From Polynucleobacter nymphae (lineage in GTDB: Bacteria; Pseudomonadota; Gammaproteobacteria; Burkholderiales; Burkholderiaceae), in NCBI RefSeq assembly GCF_018882155.1, contig NZ_JACVPA010000002.1:1-64000 (forward strand): 64,000 nt of DNA, given 5' to 3'. The notes beneath the pieces were generated by a model, which did no database searches, had not been told where the DNA came from, and saw only the letters and a list, made by a program, of their open reading frames with translations. This document shows positions 16,151 to 24,471 of the stretch, piece by piece (the first letter of the stretch is position 1; each line of letters begins with the position of its first letter). Position numbers and translations under genes: made by a program.

Positions 16151-17682
16151 AGCCCATTAAAAGGTTAGTTCTGATTCTGGGAGATCAGCTTGATTTAAGC
16201 GGAGCCGCTCTCAGAGATTTTGATTTCAAGACTGACCAAGTATTCATGATTGAATCCATTCCAGAGGCCAAATACGTCTGGTCTCATAAAGCGAAGATTG
16301 CTCTCTTTTTATCGGCTATGCGGCACTTTGCCCAAAGTCTCAGAGAGCTTCATTACCCTCTCGAATACATTCAGGGCTCACCTCTATCAATTGTTGAGAC
16401 CTTAAAAGAAAAAATGATTACAGATGGAATTACACATCTGATCTGTGTTGAACCAGGTGAATGGCGCTTAAAGCAGCACATAGAAGAATTGGCAAGAGAA
16501 CTATCTCTCAGGCTTGAGATGCGCGAGGACGATCACTTCTATTGTTCTCATCAAGAGTTTTCTGAATGGGTAGCTGATAAAAAAGAATTACGTCTGGAGT
16601 ACTTTTATCGCTTAATGCGTAAGCGCCACAATATATTGCTTGATTCCGAAGGAAACCCTGAGGGCGGGCAGTGGAATTTTGATCAAGATAACCGCAAGCC
16701 CTATCCTAAAAAGGGTCCCGGCATTATCGAGGCTCTAGCTCTATTTGAGCCAGATCTAGTTACCAAAGAGGTTCTTGAGTTTGTTAACGCTAACTATTCG
16801 GGTCATCCTGGGTCCTTAGATCATTTTCGGTGGCCGGTAACTCGAGCTCAGGCTCTGGAGGCTCTCGATTACTTTGTAGAATACCGTTTAAGAAATTTTG
16901 GAGTATTTCAGGATGCTATGTGGACTGATACTCCGTTTGGTTGGCACTCCATTCTTTCGAGCTCGCTTAATCTGAAGTTACTCAACCCACGTGAAGTGAT
17001 TGCGGCTGTTTTGCAAGCCTGGAAAAAATACTCCTTAGATCTTTCTACGGTTGAGGGATTTATACGTCAAATAGTGGGTTGGCGAGAGTTTGTCAGGGGC
17101 ATGTATTACCTAGATATGCCCAAGATGGCTCAGGATAATTATTATGATCATCAAAGATCTTTGCCAAAGTGGTATTGGTCTGGTCAAACCAATATGGCCT
17201 GCATGAAAGATGCTATTGGCCAAACCCTAAAGTATGGCTATGCGCATCATATTCAACGCCTGATGGTTACTGGCAACTTTGGCTTATTAGCTGAAATTCT
17301 GCCAAAAGAAGTATGTGATTGGTACTTGGCAGTCTATGTTGATGCGATTGAGTGGGTTGAGCTTCCGAATACTGCTGGCATGGCCCTATTTGCGAATGGC
17401 GGGCGTTTTACGAGTAAGCCATATATTGCTAGCGGAGCCTACATCAAGCGAATGAGTAATTATTGTGGCACTTGTCAGTACAAGCCAGATATTCGCTTTG
17501 GCGAAAAGGCTTGCCCTGTAACAACCCTGTATTGGAATTTCTTAATCAAGCATCGTAGTCAGTTTGAAGCTAGCCCACGCACAAGATTAATGACCGCAAA
17601 CCTCAAAAGAATTAGTGATGAGGATCAAAAGAGCATCGTAGAGCATGCAGAGTATCTCCTAACCCACCTAAATGATCTCTAG
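16147..17682 (+). CDS. Iron-sulfur bacterial cryptochrome / (6-4) photolyase-related protein
   Basis: 511 residues of the deoxyribodipyrimidine photolyase-related family (FeS-BCP, PhrB type). The N-terminal DPRP domain starts RLVLILGDQLDL. The C-terminal FAD-binding part has GFIRQIVGWREFVRGMYY and the cluster ligands NYCGTC-x12-C, with a fourth Cys (NMACM) about 88 residues earlier. This spacing matches Agrobacterium PhrB Cys350/438/441/454. PhrB repairs (6-4) photoproducts under blue light and binds a 4Fe-4S cluster, FAD and a lumazine antenna. It is flanked by TIGR03643, DUF2256 and an SDR gene, the usual module. Confidence 0.92.
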   Translation: MKPIKRLVLILGDQLDLSGAALRDFDFKTDQVFMIESIPEAKYVWSHKAKIALFLSAMRHFAQSLRELHYPLEYIQGSPLSIVETLKEKMITDGITHLICVEPGEWRLKQHIEELARELSLRLEMREDDHFYCSHQEFSEWVADKKELRLEYFYRLMRKRHNILLDSEGNPEGGQWNFDQDNRKPYPKKGPGIIEALALFEPDLVTKEVLEFVNANYSGHPGSLDHFRWPVTRAQALEALDYFVEYRLRNFGVFQDAMWTDTPFGWHSILSSSLNLKLLNPREVIAAVLQAWKKYSLDLSTVEGFIRQIVGWREFVRGMYYLDMPKMAQDNYYDHQRSLPKWYWSGQTNMACMKDAIGQTLKYGYAHHIQRLMVTGNFGLLAEILPKEVCDWYLAVYVDAIEWVELPNTAGMALFANGGRFTSKPYIASGAYIKRMSNYCGTCQYKPDIRFGEKACPVTTLYWNFLIKHRSQFEASPRTRLMTANLKRISDEDQKSIVEHAEYLLTHLNDL

Positions 17683-17690
17683 AGTTTGTT

Positions 17691-17846
17691 ATGAGCACTT
17701 CCTTTAAGGGCAATAAAAGCTTTCTACCAAGCAAAATTTGTATTGTCTGTAAAAAAGAAATGAGCTGGAGAAAGTCTTGGGCTAAAAATTGGGAATCAGT
17801 CAAATATTGTTCAGACGCATGCAGGAAAAAAGCACCAAAGGCATAG
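17691..17846 (+). CDS. DUF2256 small zinc-binding-like protein (51 aa)
   Basis: ATG 17691, eight bases after the photolyase stop. The short protein carries two Cys pairs: CIVC (Cys-x2-Cys) and YCSDAC (Cys-x3-Cys), around a basic WRKSWAKNW stretch, the hallmark of DUF2256, a probable zinc ribbon. DUF2256 genes almost always neighbour photolyase-related genes, supporting a role in that light-response or repair module. The biochemical role is unknown. Confidence 0.85.
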   Translation: MSTSFKGNKSFLPSKICIVCKKEMSWRKSWAKNWESVKYCSDACRKKAPKA

Positions 17847-17866
17847 AAGTAAAAGGGGCGCTATTT

Positions 17867-18562
17867 CTACCAGGGTAGCTTTTCGCCTGAATAGGAGATA
17901 AAGCTTCCTGAGTCTTCTTTCTTTAGATTTTCAATGACTCGAAACATGTCTGCTGTTGCATCTTTGGCAGGCCTTCCAATATGCTCGCCACGAAAGGGTT
18001 TTGAGAGTCTCGAGTTCACGGTGCCAGGATGCATTGCGATTAAGGCAGTATTTGATTTAGTGCGCGCCCATTCAATGGACGCTGTTTTGATCAGCATATT
18101 GAGAGCGGCTTTAGAGGCCCGATAGCTGTACCACCCACCAAGTCGATTATCTTCAATACTGCCGACTTTGGCTGAGAGGTTAACCATGATGCTATTTTTA
18201 GGGTCCAGTAATTTAGAGAAGTGGCGAATGGTTAGTGCTGGACCAATAGCATTGATCTTCATCAGTTCTGCCAGTTGTTCCGCGTTAAGATCGTCAAGTC
18301 TCTTTTCAGGCATCCAATCGCTACTATGCAGGACTCCAATCGTATTAATAATGAGGTGAAAAGGTCCTTCATGAGAGAGCGCTGTAGCGCAAGATTCTAT
18401 GGAATCTGGATTTTGGTAATCAATGCTATGTTCTGAATGGCGATGAATGCCTATCACCTTTGAGCAGGATGGATTGTTTTGAAGTAGCTCTAAAAACGCT
18501 CCACCAATGGTTCCAGAGGAGCCAATCACGAGTGCGCAAAAAGGATTTGGAAGTAGTCTCAA
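17867..18562 (-). CDS. Short-chain dehydrogenase/reductase
   Basis: 231 residues with a Rossmann SDR fold: IGSSGTIGGAFLELL cofactor loop near residue 13, NTIGVLH (NNAG-like), the catalytic Ser in MVNLSAKVGS and the YSYRASK Tyr/Lys pair, then MHPGTVNSRLS. It resembles C-factor (CsgA)-like SDRs often found beside photolyase-related genes. It is convergent with the DUF2256 gene. The substrate is unknown. Confidence 0.88.
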   Translation of the reverse strand: MRLLPNPFCALVIGSSGTIGGAFLELLQNNPSCSKVIGIHRHSEHSIDYQNPDSIESCATALSHEGPFHLIINTIGVLHSSDWMPEKRLDDLNAEQLAELMKINAIGPALTIRHFSKLLDPKNSIMVNLSAKVGSIEDNRLGGWYSYRASKAALNMLIKTASIEWARTKSNTALIAMHPGTVNSRLSKPFRGEHIGRPAKDATADMFRVIENLKKEDSGSFISYSGEKLPW

Positions 18563-18744
18563 GGTGTTTTAAATAATGGGGATTTCGGTCGCTACAGTCA
18601 ATAAGTCCTAAATTAGCCCAATTTGGCAACGATTTCCTATTATTACATTGGCTAGTGAGCTTGGGACCCTTTGATTACAGGTACATTAGGGGTGCCTTAT
18701 TCTCATGTGGGCATAAAATCGAAGAATCATTTAAAGTATTTTCT

Positions 18745-19353
18745 ATGAAACAGACTGCCCACTACACCCCTATTGATTTCTCTGATCGAGTTGCACTCTC
18801 TTTTACCAAAGGTATGCGCTTTTTTGCGGATACCTTTTTTAAGAAACGCTATGGACACCGAGCTGTTGTTTTAGAAACCGTTGCAGGAGTTCCAGGAATG
18901 GTTGCTGGAATGTGGACTCATTTAACGAGCCTACGTAGTATGAAGGTTGGCTATGGCCCAAAGATTCGTACGCTTTTAGCAGAGGCTGAGAATGAAAGAA
19001 TGCATCTCATGACTTTTATCGAGGTTGCAAAGCCTAATATGTTTGAGCGCTACCTTGTCTTGATTGCACAAGCCATATTTTGGAATTTCTTTTTCATTAT
19101 TTATGTATTTTTTCCAAGAACAGCACATCGTATAGTCGGCTATTTTGAGGAAGAGGCAGTCTATTCCTATACTGAATATTTAAAAGAAATTGATGAGGGA
19201 CGTATACCTAATGTGCCCGCCCCAAAGATTGCGATTGATTATTGGAAGCTTGAATCTACTGCAACCCTACGAGATGTCGTGATTGCTGTTCGTAATGATG
19301 AAGCCCATCATCGGGATACCAACCACCAATTTGCCAGTGACTATGACAAATAG
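18745..19353 (+). CDS. aox: Alternative oxidase (AOX), diiron ubiquinol oxidase
   Basis: About 202 residues from ATG 18745; a GTG at 18655 would add 30 non-conserved residues. All diiron ligands of AOX are present: Glu44 in [11 protein letters not shown], Glu84 and His87 in [11 protein letters not shown], Glu in [10 protein letters not shown], and Glu/His in [11 protein letters not shown]. Hydrophobic helices around 100-125 form the membrane-contact surface. AOX oxidises ubiquinol and reduces oxygen to water without pumping protons, and it tolerates cyanide, NO and sulfide. It is widespread in mitochondria and sporadic in bacteria. The next gene is a CWC-type Cys-rich protein. Presence inside the repeat-flanked block suggests acquisition by transfer (inference). 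Confidence 0.93.
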   Translation: MKQTAHYTPIDFSDRVALSFTKGMRFFADTFFKKRYGHRAVVLETVAGVPGMVAGMWTHLTSLRSMKVGYGPKIRTLLAEAENERMHLMTFIEVAKPNMFERYLVLIAQAIFWNFFFIIYVFFPRTAHRIVGYFEEEAVYSYTEYLKEIDEGRIPNVPAPKIAIDYWKLESTATLRDVVIAVRNDEAHHRDTNHQFASDYDK

Positions 19354-19374
19354 TCTAAAAATGAAAGTCTCGTT

Positions 19375-19554
19375 ATGAAGGCTCCTGATAAGCGTTGCTG
19401 TGGATCTGGTGTTTGTATTATTAATTCTGCAGGTGAGTGTTGGTGCGGTCAGGTTTGGGATGGTGAAAAAATGACGGCACCGAGTCTAAATTTACAGTCA
19501 GCTAGAGATCAGAATCCAGCAGAAGATTCTGATGGGCTAAAGCCTGACTCGTAG
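19375..19554 (+). CDS. Small cysteine-rich CWC-like protein (59 aa)
   Basis: ATG 19375, 21 bases after the AOX stop. The N-terminal half has the pattern RCCGSGVCIINSAGECWCG, close to the Cys_rich_CWC family (two Cys, a third Cys, then CWC), a probable metal-binding knuckle. The C-terminal half is polar and disordered. It may be co-transcribed with the alternative oxidase. Function unknown. Confidence 0.6.
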   Translation: MKAPDKRCCGSGVCIINSAGECWCGQVWDGEKMTAPSLNLQSARDQNPAEDSDGLKPDS

Positions 19555-19665
19555 GTCTTAGCTTAAGGTGGACCTTTCTGCTTTGATTGAGTATCTAATT
19601 ATTCGTAAGTAGTTTATTTATTAGTTACTTCGATGGATTGATTGATCTGGTATATATTCAATAGC

Positions 19666-20544
19666 ATGCAAAATGGTTTATTAGATATCAGAAGTGCTAT
19701 GAATGATCTTTTGGATCCCAAGGGACTGCCTCATTCTGCTCAGTTCTTGGAAGCCACTTTAGAGTGGATTGATGGTAAGTGTGGGGATTTTCAGTCCTTC
19801 ATAAAAGCCCTACTTGAAACTTCATTCTGGACAACCCAAGATTTTCTCGGCAATCCCTTTAAAAAGCTTTGCAATGAACTTGCTGCTGAAATTGATTGCT
19901 TCGCACTTGCTCATACCGAGCCTGCTTACCATTCGCGAAGACACTTCAAAGACGTTTGTTTGATGATCTCCTATTTACTATTGCAACAACAAACATGGCC
20001 TGAGAGGCAGCCTGTAAAGAATCCTTGGCATGTCTCTCTAGAGGAGAAGTGGCTTTTACTCTATGCAGCGATTGCTCATGATTTTGCACATCCAGGGTTA
20101 ATGAATCAGACCCCTTATGAAATTGAACAAAATAGCTTGGACTATCTCCGACAGCATTTTTTAGACTCTTCAACAGATCAGAGCTTGTATGAGCCGATAT
20201 TAGAGGCAGTAAGTCCATGGATTTTGGCAACCGACTATGCTTTTTACCAAAGCCAAATAGATCGGGCTACCCTTGCGAATCCAGATCATCAGGACTGTTT
20301 AGCGATGTTGTTAGTTGAGGCTGACTTGCTCTCTAGTGCATTACCTAAAAGGGGTTTGGATCTAACATATCAACTCAGTAAGGAGTGGCAGGAACTTTAT
20401 CCAGATAAATCCCTTGCTCTTAGAAACGAGATCGGTTACTTGGGCTTCTTGAATAGTCTACAGTTTTTGAGTCCCCATGCGCTGGCTGCCAAGATCCCCC
20501 AAATTTTAAATGACTCTGTTTTACAATTAAGTGCCCGCTTATGA
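19666..20544 (+). CDS. HD-domain protein resembling 3',5'-cyclic nucleotide phosphodiesterase
   Basis: ATG 19666 is preferred; a TTG at 19642 adds eight residues. The core has YHSRRHFKDV and AIAHDFAHPGLMNQ, matching the class I phosphodiesterase signatures His-x3-His and HD-x2-His-x4-Asn, and a later LLVEADLLSS that could supply the second-metal Asp. There is no sensor or membrane domain. It could hydrolyse a cyclic nucleotide, but HD proteins vary widely. The long N-terminal region (1-85) is not recognised. Confidence 0.65.
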   Translation: MQNGLLDIRSAMNDLLDPKGLPHSAQFLEATLEWIDGKCGDFQSFIKALLETSFWTTQDFLGNPFKKLCNELAAEIDCFALAHTEPAYHSRRHFKDVCLMISYLLLQQQTWPERQPVKNPWHVSLEEKWLLLYAAIAHDFAHPGLMNQTPYEIEQNSLDYLRQHFLDSSTDQSLYEPILEAVSPWILATDYAFYQSQIDRATLANPDHQDCLAMLLVEADLLSSALPKRGLDLTYQLSKEWQELYPDKSLALRNEIGYLGFLNSLQFLSPHALAAKIPQILNDSVLQLSARL

Positions 20545-20700
20545 AAAAAATCACACCATACAATTAGAATCATTAGCGGCTACATTCATGTTTATTTCCG
20601 TAATCGCATTTACACAAATTGTATTTAATAAAGAAGACGTTTGGAAAAGCGCCAGTCATTCCTTGACATTGATTAACTATTTATTTTTTGGAGAAACTCA

Positions 20701-21948
20701 ATGTCAAATGTGACATCTGCCCGTAAGATTACTGCAGGCGCAATTGGTAATGTACTTGAGTGGTACGACTTTGCTATTTATGGCTATTTTGCGACCTCAA
20801 TTGGCCACATTTTTTTCCCTAAAGAGAATCCAGTTGCTCAAGTATTAGCAGCATTTGGTATTTTTGCAATTGGTTATCTGATGCGTCCAGTTGGCGGAGT
20901 TGTGATTGGTTATATTGGCGATCGAGTGAGTCGACAGGCTGCATTAACAGTCTCAATTGCGGCGATGGCGCTCCCTACATTTTTAGTTGGCATCATGCCG
21001 GGCTATGAAACCATCGGCATTGCTGCCCCAATTCTGTTGACGCTGTGCCGGATGTTTCAGGGCCTCTCAGTAGGCGGTGAATACACTACATCACTTATTT
21101 TTATGATTGAGAGTGGCGCCAAGAACCGCCGCGGATTAAACGGAGCCCTCGGGTGCTGCGGTGGGGTACTAGGTATTCTATTAGGCTCAGCGACAGGAGC
21201 CGCACTGGGCACTGTCATGTCGACCGAGAGCCTTCAGACTTGGGGATGGCGTATACCATTTATATTAGGCTTATTCATTGGCCTTGCGGGTCTGTGGCTT
21301 CGTCGTCACTCGCATGCTGATCCGAAATCTTCAACAGATAAGAAAAGCCCGCTGATTGAAATATTTAAAAATCATCGCCTGATTCTTGTAAAACTTGCAG
21401 GGTTAGCGGCGTTTACTGCTGTCTCGTTTTATTTATTGTTTGTCTATATTGTGAGTTGGTTAGAGTTGGCCGATAAAATAGCGCCAGAAAAAGCGCTTTT
21501 TGTGAATACGCTGAGTATGATTGCGTTAATCCCAGTTCAAATCTTATTCGCATCTTTATCGGATCGCATCGGTCGTAAACCCATCTTAATTACGGCGACT
21601 ATTGCAGCTTTTGTATTTGCATATCCTCTTTTTAGTGGCATGTATCATCACAGCACTTTACTCATTCAGCTGAGTCAACTCGGTTTTGTGCTGATTGCCG
21701 GAGCCTATCTTGGTACGATGCCAACCTTTATGGTGGAATCGTCACCGCAACATGTGCGTACAACCGTTGTAGCTCTTGGCTATAACTTGACTTTAGGAAT
21801 TATTGGCGGGCTGACTCCGGCCGCTGCCTCTTGGATGGTACATCGTACCCAAAATGATCTTTCACCAGCAATGATGATTATGGTTGCAGCAGCAGTGTCT
21901 TTGATTGCGATATTAAGCTTGCCCGAAACATATCAGAAAGAAAGCTAA
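20701..21948 (+). CDS. MFS transporter of the metabolite:H+ symporter (MHS) family
   Basis: 415 residues, about 12 membrane segments. The N-terminus AGAIGNVLEWYDFAIYGYFA is the MHS signature; GYIGDRVSRQAAL and the SDRIGRKPIL loop are the MFS A-type motifs. MHS members carry organic acids, proline/betaine or alpha-ketoglutarate with protons. GGAG lies upstream of the ATG. No dedicated catabolic gene is adjacent, so the substrate is open. Confidence 0.88.
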   Translation: MSNVTSARKITAGAIGNVLEWYDFAIYGYFATSIGHIFFPKENPVAQVLAAFGIFAIGYLMRPVGGVVIGYIGDRVSRQAALTVSIAAMALPTFLVGIMPGYETIGIAAPILLTLCRMFQGLSVGGEYTTSLIFMIESGAKNRRGLNGALGCCGGVLGILLGSATGAALGTVMSTESLQTWGWRIPFILGLFIGLAGLWLRRHSHADPKSSTDKKSPLIEIFKNHRLILVKLAGLAAFTAVSFYLLFVYIVSWLELADKIAPEKALFVNTLSMIALIPVQILFASLSDRIGRKPILITATIAAFVFAYPLFSGMYHHSTLLIQLSQLGFVLIAGAYLGTMPTFMVESSPQHVRTTVVALGYNLTLGIIGGLTPAAASWMVHRTQNDLSPAMMIMVAAAVSLIAILSLPETYQKES

Positions 21949-21995
21949 GGAGCGAGAGAGCCTTTCTTTCGCATTTCTGAAATGAGCTAAAAAAA

Positions 21996-22106
21996 AGCTC
22001 ACGCGCCGATTAAAGACGGTATGCGCCCTTGAAATCCTGAAGGTTTTCTGTGAATGTCTACGCTCATCATTTTTAGCTTCAGGTTCAAGACCTTGTGGGC
22101 ACACCA
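21996..22106 (+). repeat. tRNA-like repeat, copy B (degenerate)
   Basis: Aligns with 15296-15408 over its whole length at roughly three quarters identity, in the same orientation. The T-arm/acceptor part is degenerate (CAGGTTCAAGACCTTG, TGGGCACACCA) and the upstream CTTGAAAT...AAGGTTTTCT block is retained. The small stem is still possible with changed bases (CCTT/AAGG). It lies in the 342-bp gap 21949-22290, which otherwise shows no gene. Copies A and B bracket about 6.7 kb. Confidence 0.55.
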
Positions 22107-22290
22107 GAATCGCCTATTCATTTATTAAAAACAGTTGCGAACACTTCGATAGCCTCTTCTCGGTTCACTGGGCTGCACTATTTTGGGGCTTTCACCATTA
22201 TTCAGGCTAATTACAGACATTTTTTAAAGGTACTATCTGTCAAATATTAACGATGGCCAAAATAAATTAATATTTTTACCAATGGATTAG

Positions 22291-24039
22291 ATGATGAATA
22301 CATTAAGCAATCAAGATCGTTACTTGACCTCGACCCCGAGCACTCATCAAATTCAATCTCTTTTTGATCTGGTTGCACATGACAATATTGCCTCTATAGA
22401 AACGATTCAACAGAGGATTGCAAAGTGCGGACTTAGCTTAGATGATTATCGATTACGCACTATGCGAACTCGACTTGAGGAATATAAAAATAAACCCATA
22501 GATATAGATGCGTTTACTGAAATTGTGCGTGAAGAGCTGCTGGCAGTAAAAAAGATACTAAGTCATCAATTAGTCATTCCAGAATGGCAGGAATTCTGTC
22601 AGATAATTCTGAAAATTTTTAATGAGGTTGATCCTAATCATAGTGGAAGGAATGCTAATTACATTCCGGTTCTCCGAGATGCTGATCCTGAAAAGTGGGG
22701 CGTTGCTTTATGCACTGTTAGTGGCCAGCGGTATTCTATCGGAGATGTAGATGTTTACCACTCCATCCAATCAGTTTCTAAGCCCCTTAGTTATGCATAT
22801 GCTTTAAATAAAGAGGGAGTGGACTTTACCCATCAATTTGTTGGTACTGAACCCTCCGGTTCCCCATTCAATGATTTGCGTCTAATGCCTGATCGGCGAC
22901 CTTTTAATCCATCTGTAAATGCTGGCGCACTAATGGTGGCAGCCTTAATAGCATCTGGTAGCCCTGAAAAGTCTGCTAGGGAGCTCACTCAAGACATTAT
23001 GGATTTTTGGTTTGCTCTGAGCGGAGAGTCAGAGGTAGTGAATTTTAGCCAGGAAACTATGGAGTCCGAGCTTTCTACTGCCCATAATAATTTTGCAATA
23101 GCCTACTTGCTGCAAGGAAACAAGGGGCTGCCGCGTGATGTAGATTTGAACAAGATGATTGAGTTATATCTATCTTGTTGCAGTATTGAGATGACATCAT
23201 CAATGCTATCGGTAGCTGCAGCTACTCTGGCTAACGGTGGCATTTGCCCTATTACTGGAAAACAAGTGTTATCCGCTGAAATTGTTAAGAAGACATTAGC
23301 AGTAATGCAGTTTTCAGGAATGTATGACAACGCAGGAACGTTTCTATTTGAGGTAGGTTTGCCTGCAAAGTCTGGCGTTGCTGGCGCTGTCATGGCGGTA
23401 GTACCTAATGTAATGGGTTTTGCGACATTCTCTCCGCGTCTCGATACTTATGGCAATTCAGTTCGTGGAGTAGCTTTTTGTCACAAACTGGTAGATCGGT
23501 TTACTTTTCATATGTACGACAGTCTTTCAGGAGGCAGAACTGGCTGTAAGTTTGACCCAAGAGAGTCTCAGCATAATCAGAAACAGCGTGACTTAAGTGA
23601 TATACGTTGGGCTCTATCCTATGGCGATCGCTACGCAACTAAAATTTATGATTTGGCTATGACTACTATGGTTGATATATGCATTGCCGACACAGATATT
23701 GAATTGGATGTCATCAAAAATGTGTTGGAAGAAATTGTTGGTACAAAGATTGCGCGATCGGAGCTGAGAGATTTTGCTCTAGCTCGCCAGTCAAAAGCTT
23801 TGGCTGAAACAGTTTCACCATTTGATGTTACGCTAAAAAACCTCTCTTCTGAGAAAGAAGCTTTGGACGATAATGGCCGAGAAATTATTTTTGAATCCGT
23901 TTTTCGTGTCGCCTGTGCTGACGGTGAGGTAGAGACAGAAGAGTACGATATGCTTCTCAGAATTTCTGAAGCATTAGGTATATACGCCGGTATAGTTGAT
24001 TTAGAAATTAATCGATTTAAACGCAAACAAGCCAGATAA
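22291..24039 (+). CDS. glsA: Eukaryotic-type glutaminase with EF-hand-like and TerB-like domains
   Basis: 582 residues. Residues about 22-112 match the EF-hand-like N-terminal domain of animal kidney glutaminase (LFDLVAHDNIAS, KCGLSLDDYRLRTM, VIPEWQEF). Residues about 120-415 are the glutaminase domain: WGVALCTVSGQRYSIGD, Ser161/Lys164 in SVSKPLSYA as nucleophile and base, EPSGSPFNDL and NPSVNAGALM. The last 75 residues look TerB-like (VFRVACADGEVETEEYDML), where animal enzymes have ankyrin repeats. Ordinary bacterial GlsA is about 310 residues. The enzyme makes glutamate and ammonia from glutamine. It starts at ATG 22291 or 22294. Confidence 0.88.
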   Translation: MMNTLSNQDRYLTSTPSTHQIQSLFDLVAHDNIASIETIQQRIAKCGLSLDDYRLRTMRTRLEEYKNKPIDIDAFTEIVREELLAVKKILSHQLVIPEWQEFCQIILKIFNEVDPNHSGRNANYIPVLRDADPEKWGVALCTVSGQRYSIGDVDVYHSIQSVSKPLSYAYALNKEGVDFTHQFVGTEPSGSPFNDLRLMPDRRPFNPSVNAGALMVAALIASGSPEKSARELTQDIMDFWFALSGESEVVNFSQETMESELSTAHNNFAIAYLLQGNKGLPRDVDLNKMIELYLSCCSIEMTSSMLSVAAATLANGGICPITGKQVLSAEIVKKTLAVMQFSGMYDNAGTFLFEVGLPAKSGVAGAVMAVVPNVMGFATFSPRLDTYGNSVRGVAFCHKLVDRFTFHMYDSLSGGRTGCKFDPRESQHNQKQRDLSDIRWALSYGDRYATKIYDLAMTTMVDICIADTDIELDVIKNVLEEIVGTKIARSELRDFALARQSKALAETVSPFDVTLKNLSSEKEALDDNGREIIFESVFRVACADGEVETEEYDMLLRISEALGIYAGIVDLEINRFKRKQAR

Positions 24040-24057
24040 GTTAGTAGCAAAAGCTTT

Positions 24058-24468
24058 CTAAGCTGTTTCACCTGCTTGAAAATTTCCAGGTTTAAGCGAG
24101 GGGGCATTTAAATGAACTTTGAAATAATCTTCAGGCAGCGTGCCACCAACTTTTACACAAACTTGCAACCACTTCCCCTTAGCAATTTCTCTTGATTTCT
24201 CTTCTAGTGTCTCGCAAATCATTGCGCCCATCGCTCTAATCATCTCGGGTGGGCGGGGGTTCATAGTTTCAAGAGTTGCAAATAAAAAGAGCGCATCTTC
24301 ATCTCTATCGGCAACTTGCCAGCAATCAAGAATAATTGTGCGACTTTTAAAATCATCCAAGCGTCCGTAGCCTGCATTTGCTAGCTTGCGATGAAGATTC
24401 TTAAATAGTTCATTCCAGTCAACTGTATTTTTCAGAGATGATGGGACTTGCAAAGTAATGTGAGGCAT
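24058..24468 (-). CDS. 5-carboxymethyl-2-hydroxymuconate isomerase-like protein
   Basis: 136 residues. It begins MPHITLQVP, so Pro2 could be the catalytic N-terminal proline of the tautomerase superfamily. The pattern KSRTIILDCWQVADRDEDALFLFATL resembles CHMI (HpaF-type). The C-terminal 30 residues are longer than in E. coli HpaF. No other homoprotocatechuate genes are present, so it may act on another enol/keto substrate. It is transcribed after the adjacent Bug receptor gene, with a four-base gap. Confidence 0.7.
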   Translation of the reverse strand: MPHITLQVPSSLKNTVDWNELFKNLHRKLANAGYGRLDDFKSRTIILDCWQVADRDEDALFLFATLETMNPRPPEMIRAMGAMICETLEEKSREIAKGKWLQVCVKVGGTLPEDYFKVHLNAPSLKPGNFQAGETA

Positions 24469-24471
24469 TTT

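Noticed and set aside
20531..20713. 60-codon plus-strand frame overlapping the HD gene end and the MHS transporter start
   Set aside because: It overlaps genes at both ends, has no ribosome-binding site, and its hydrophobic stretch is AT-rich intergenic sequence.
23646..24107. 153-codon antisense frame within the glutaminase gene
   Set aside because: Antisense shadow of a conserved coding region with no recognisable domain.
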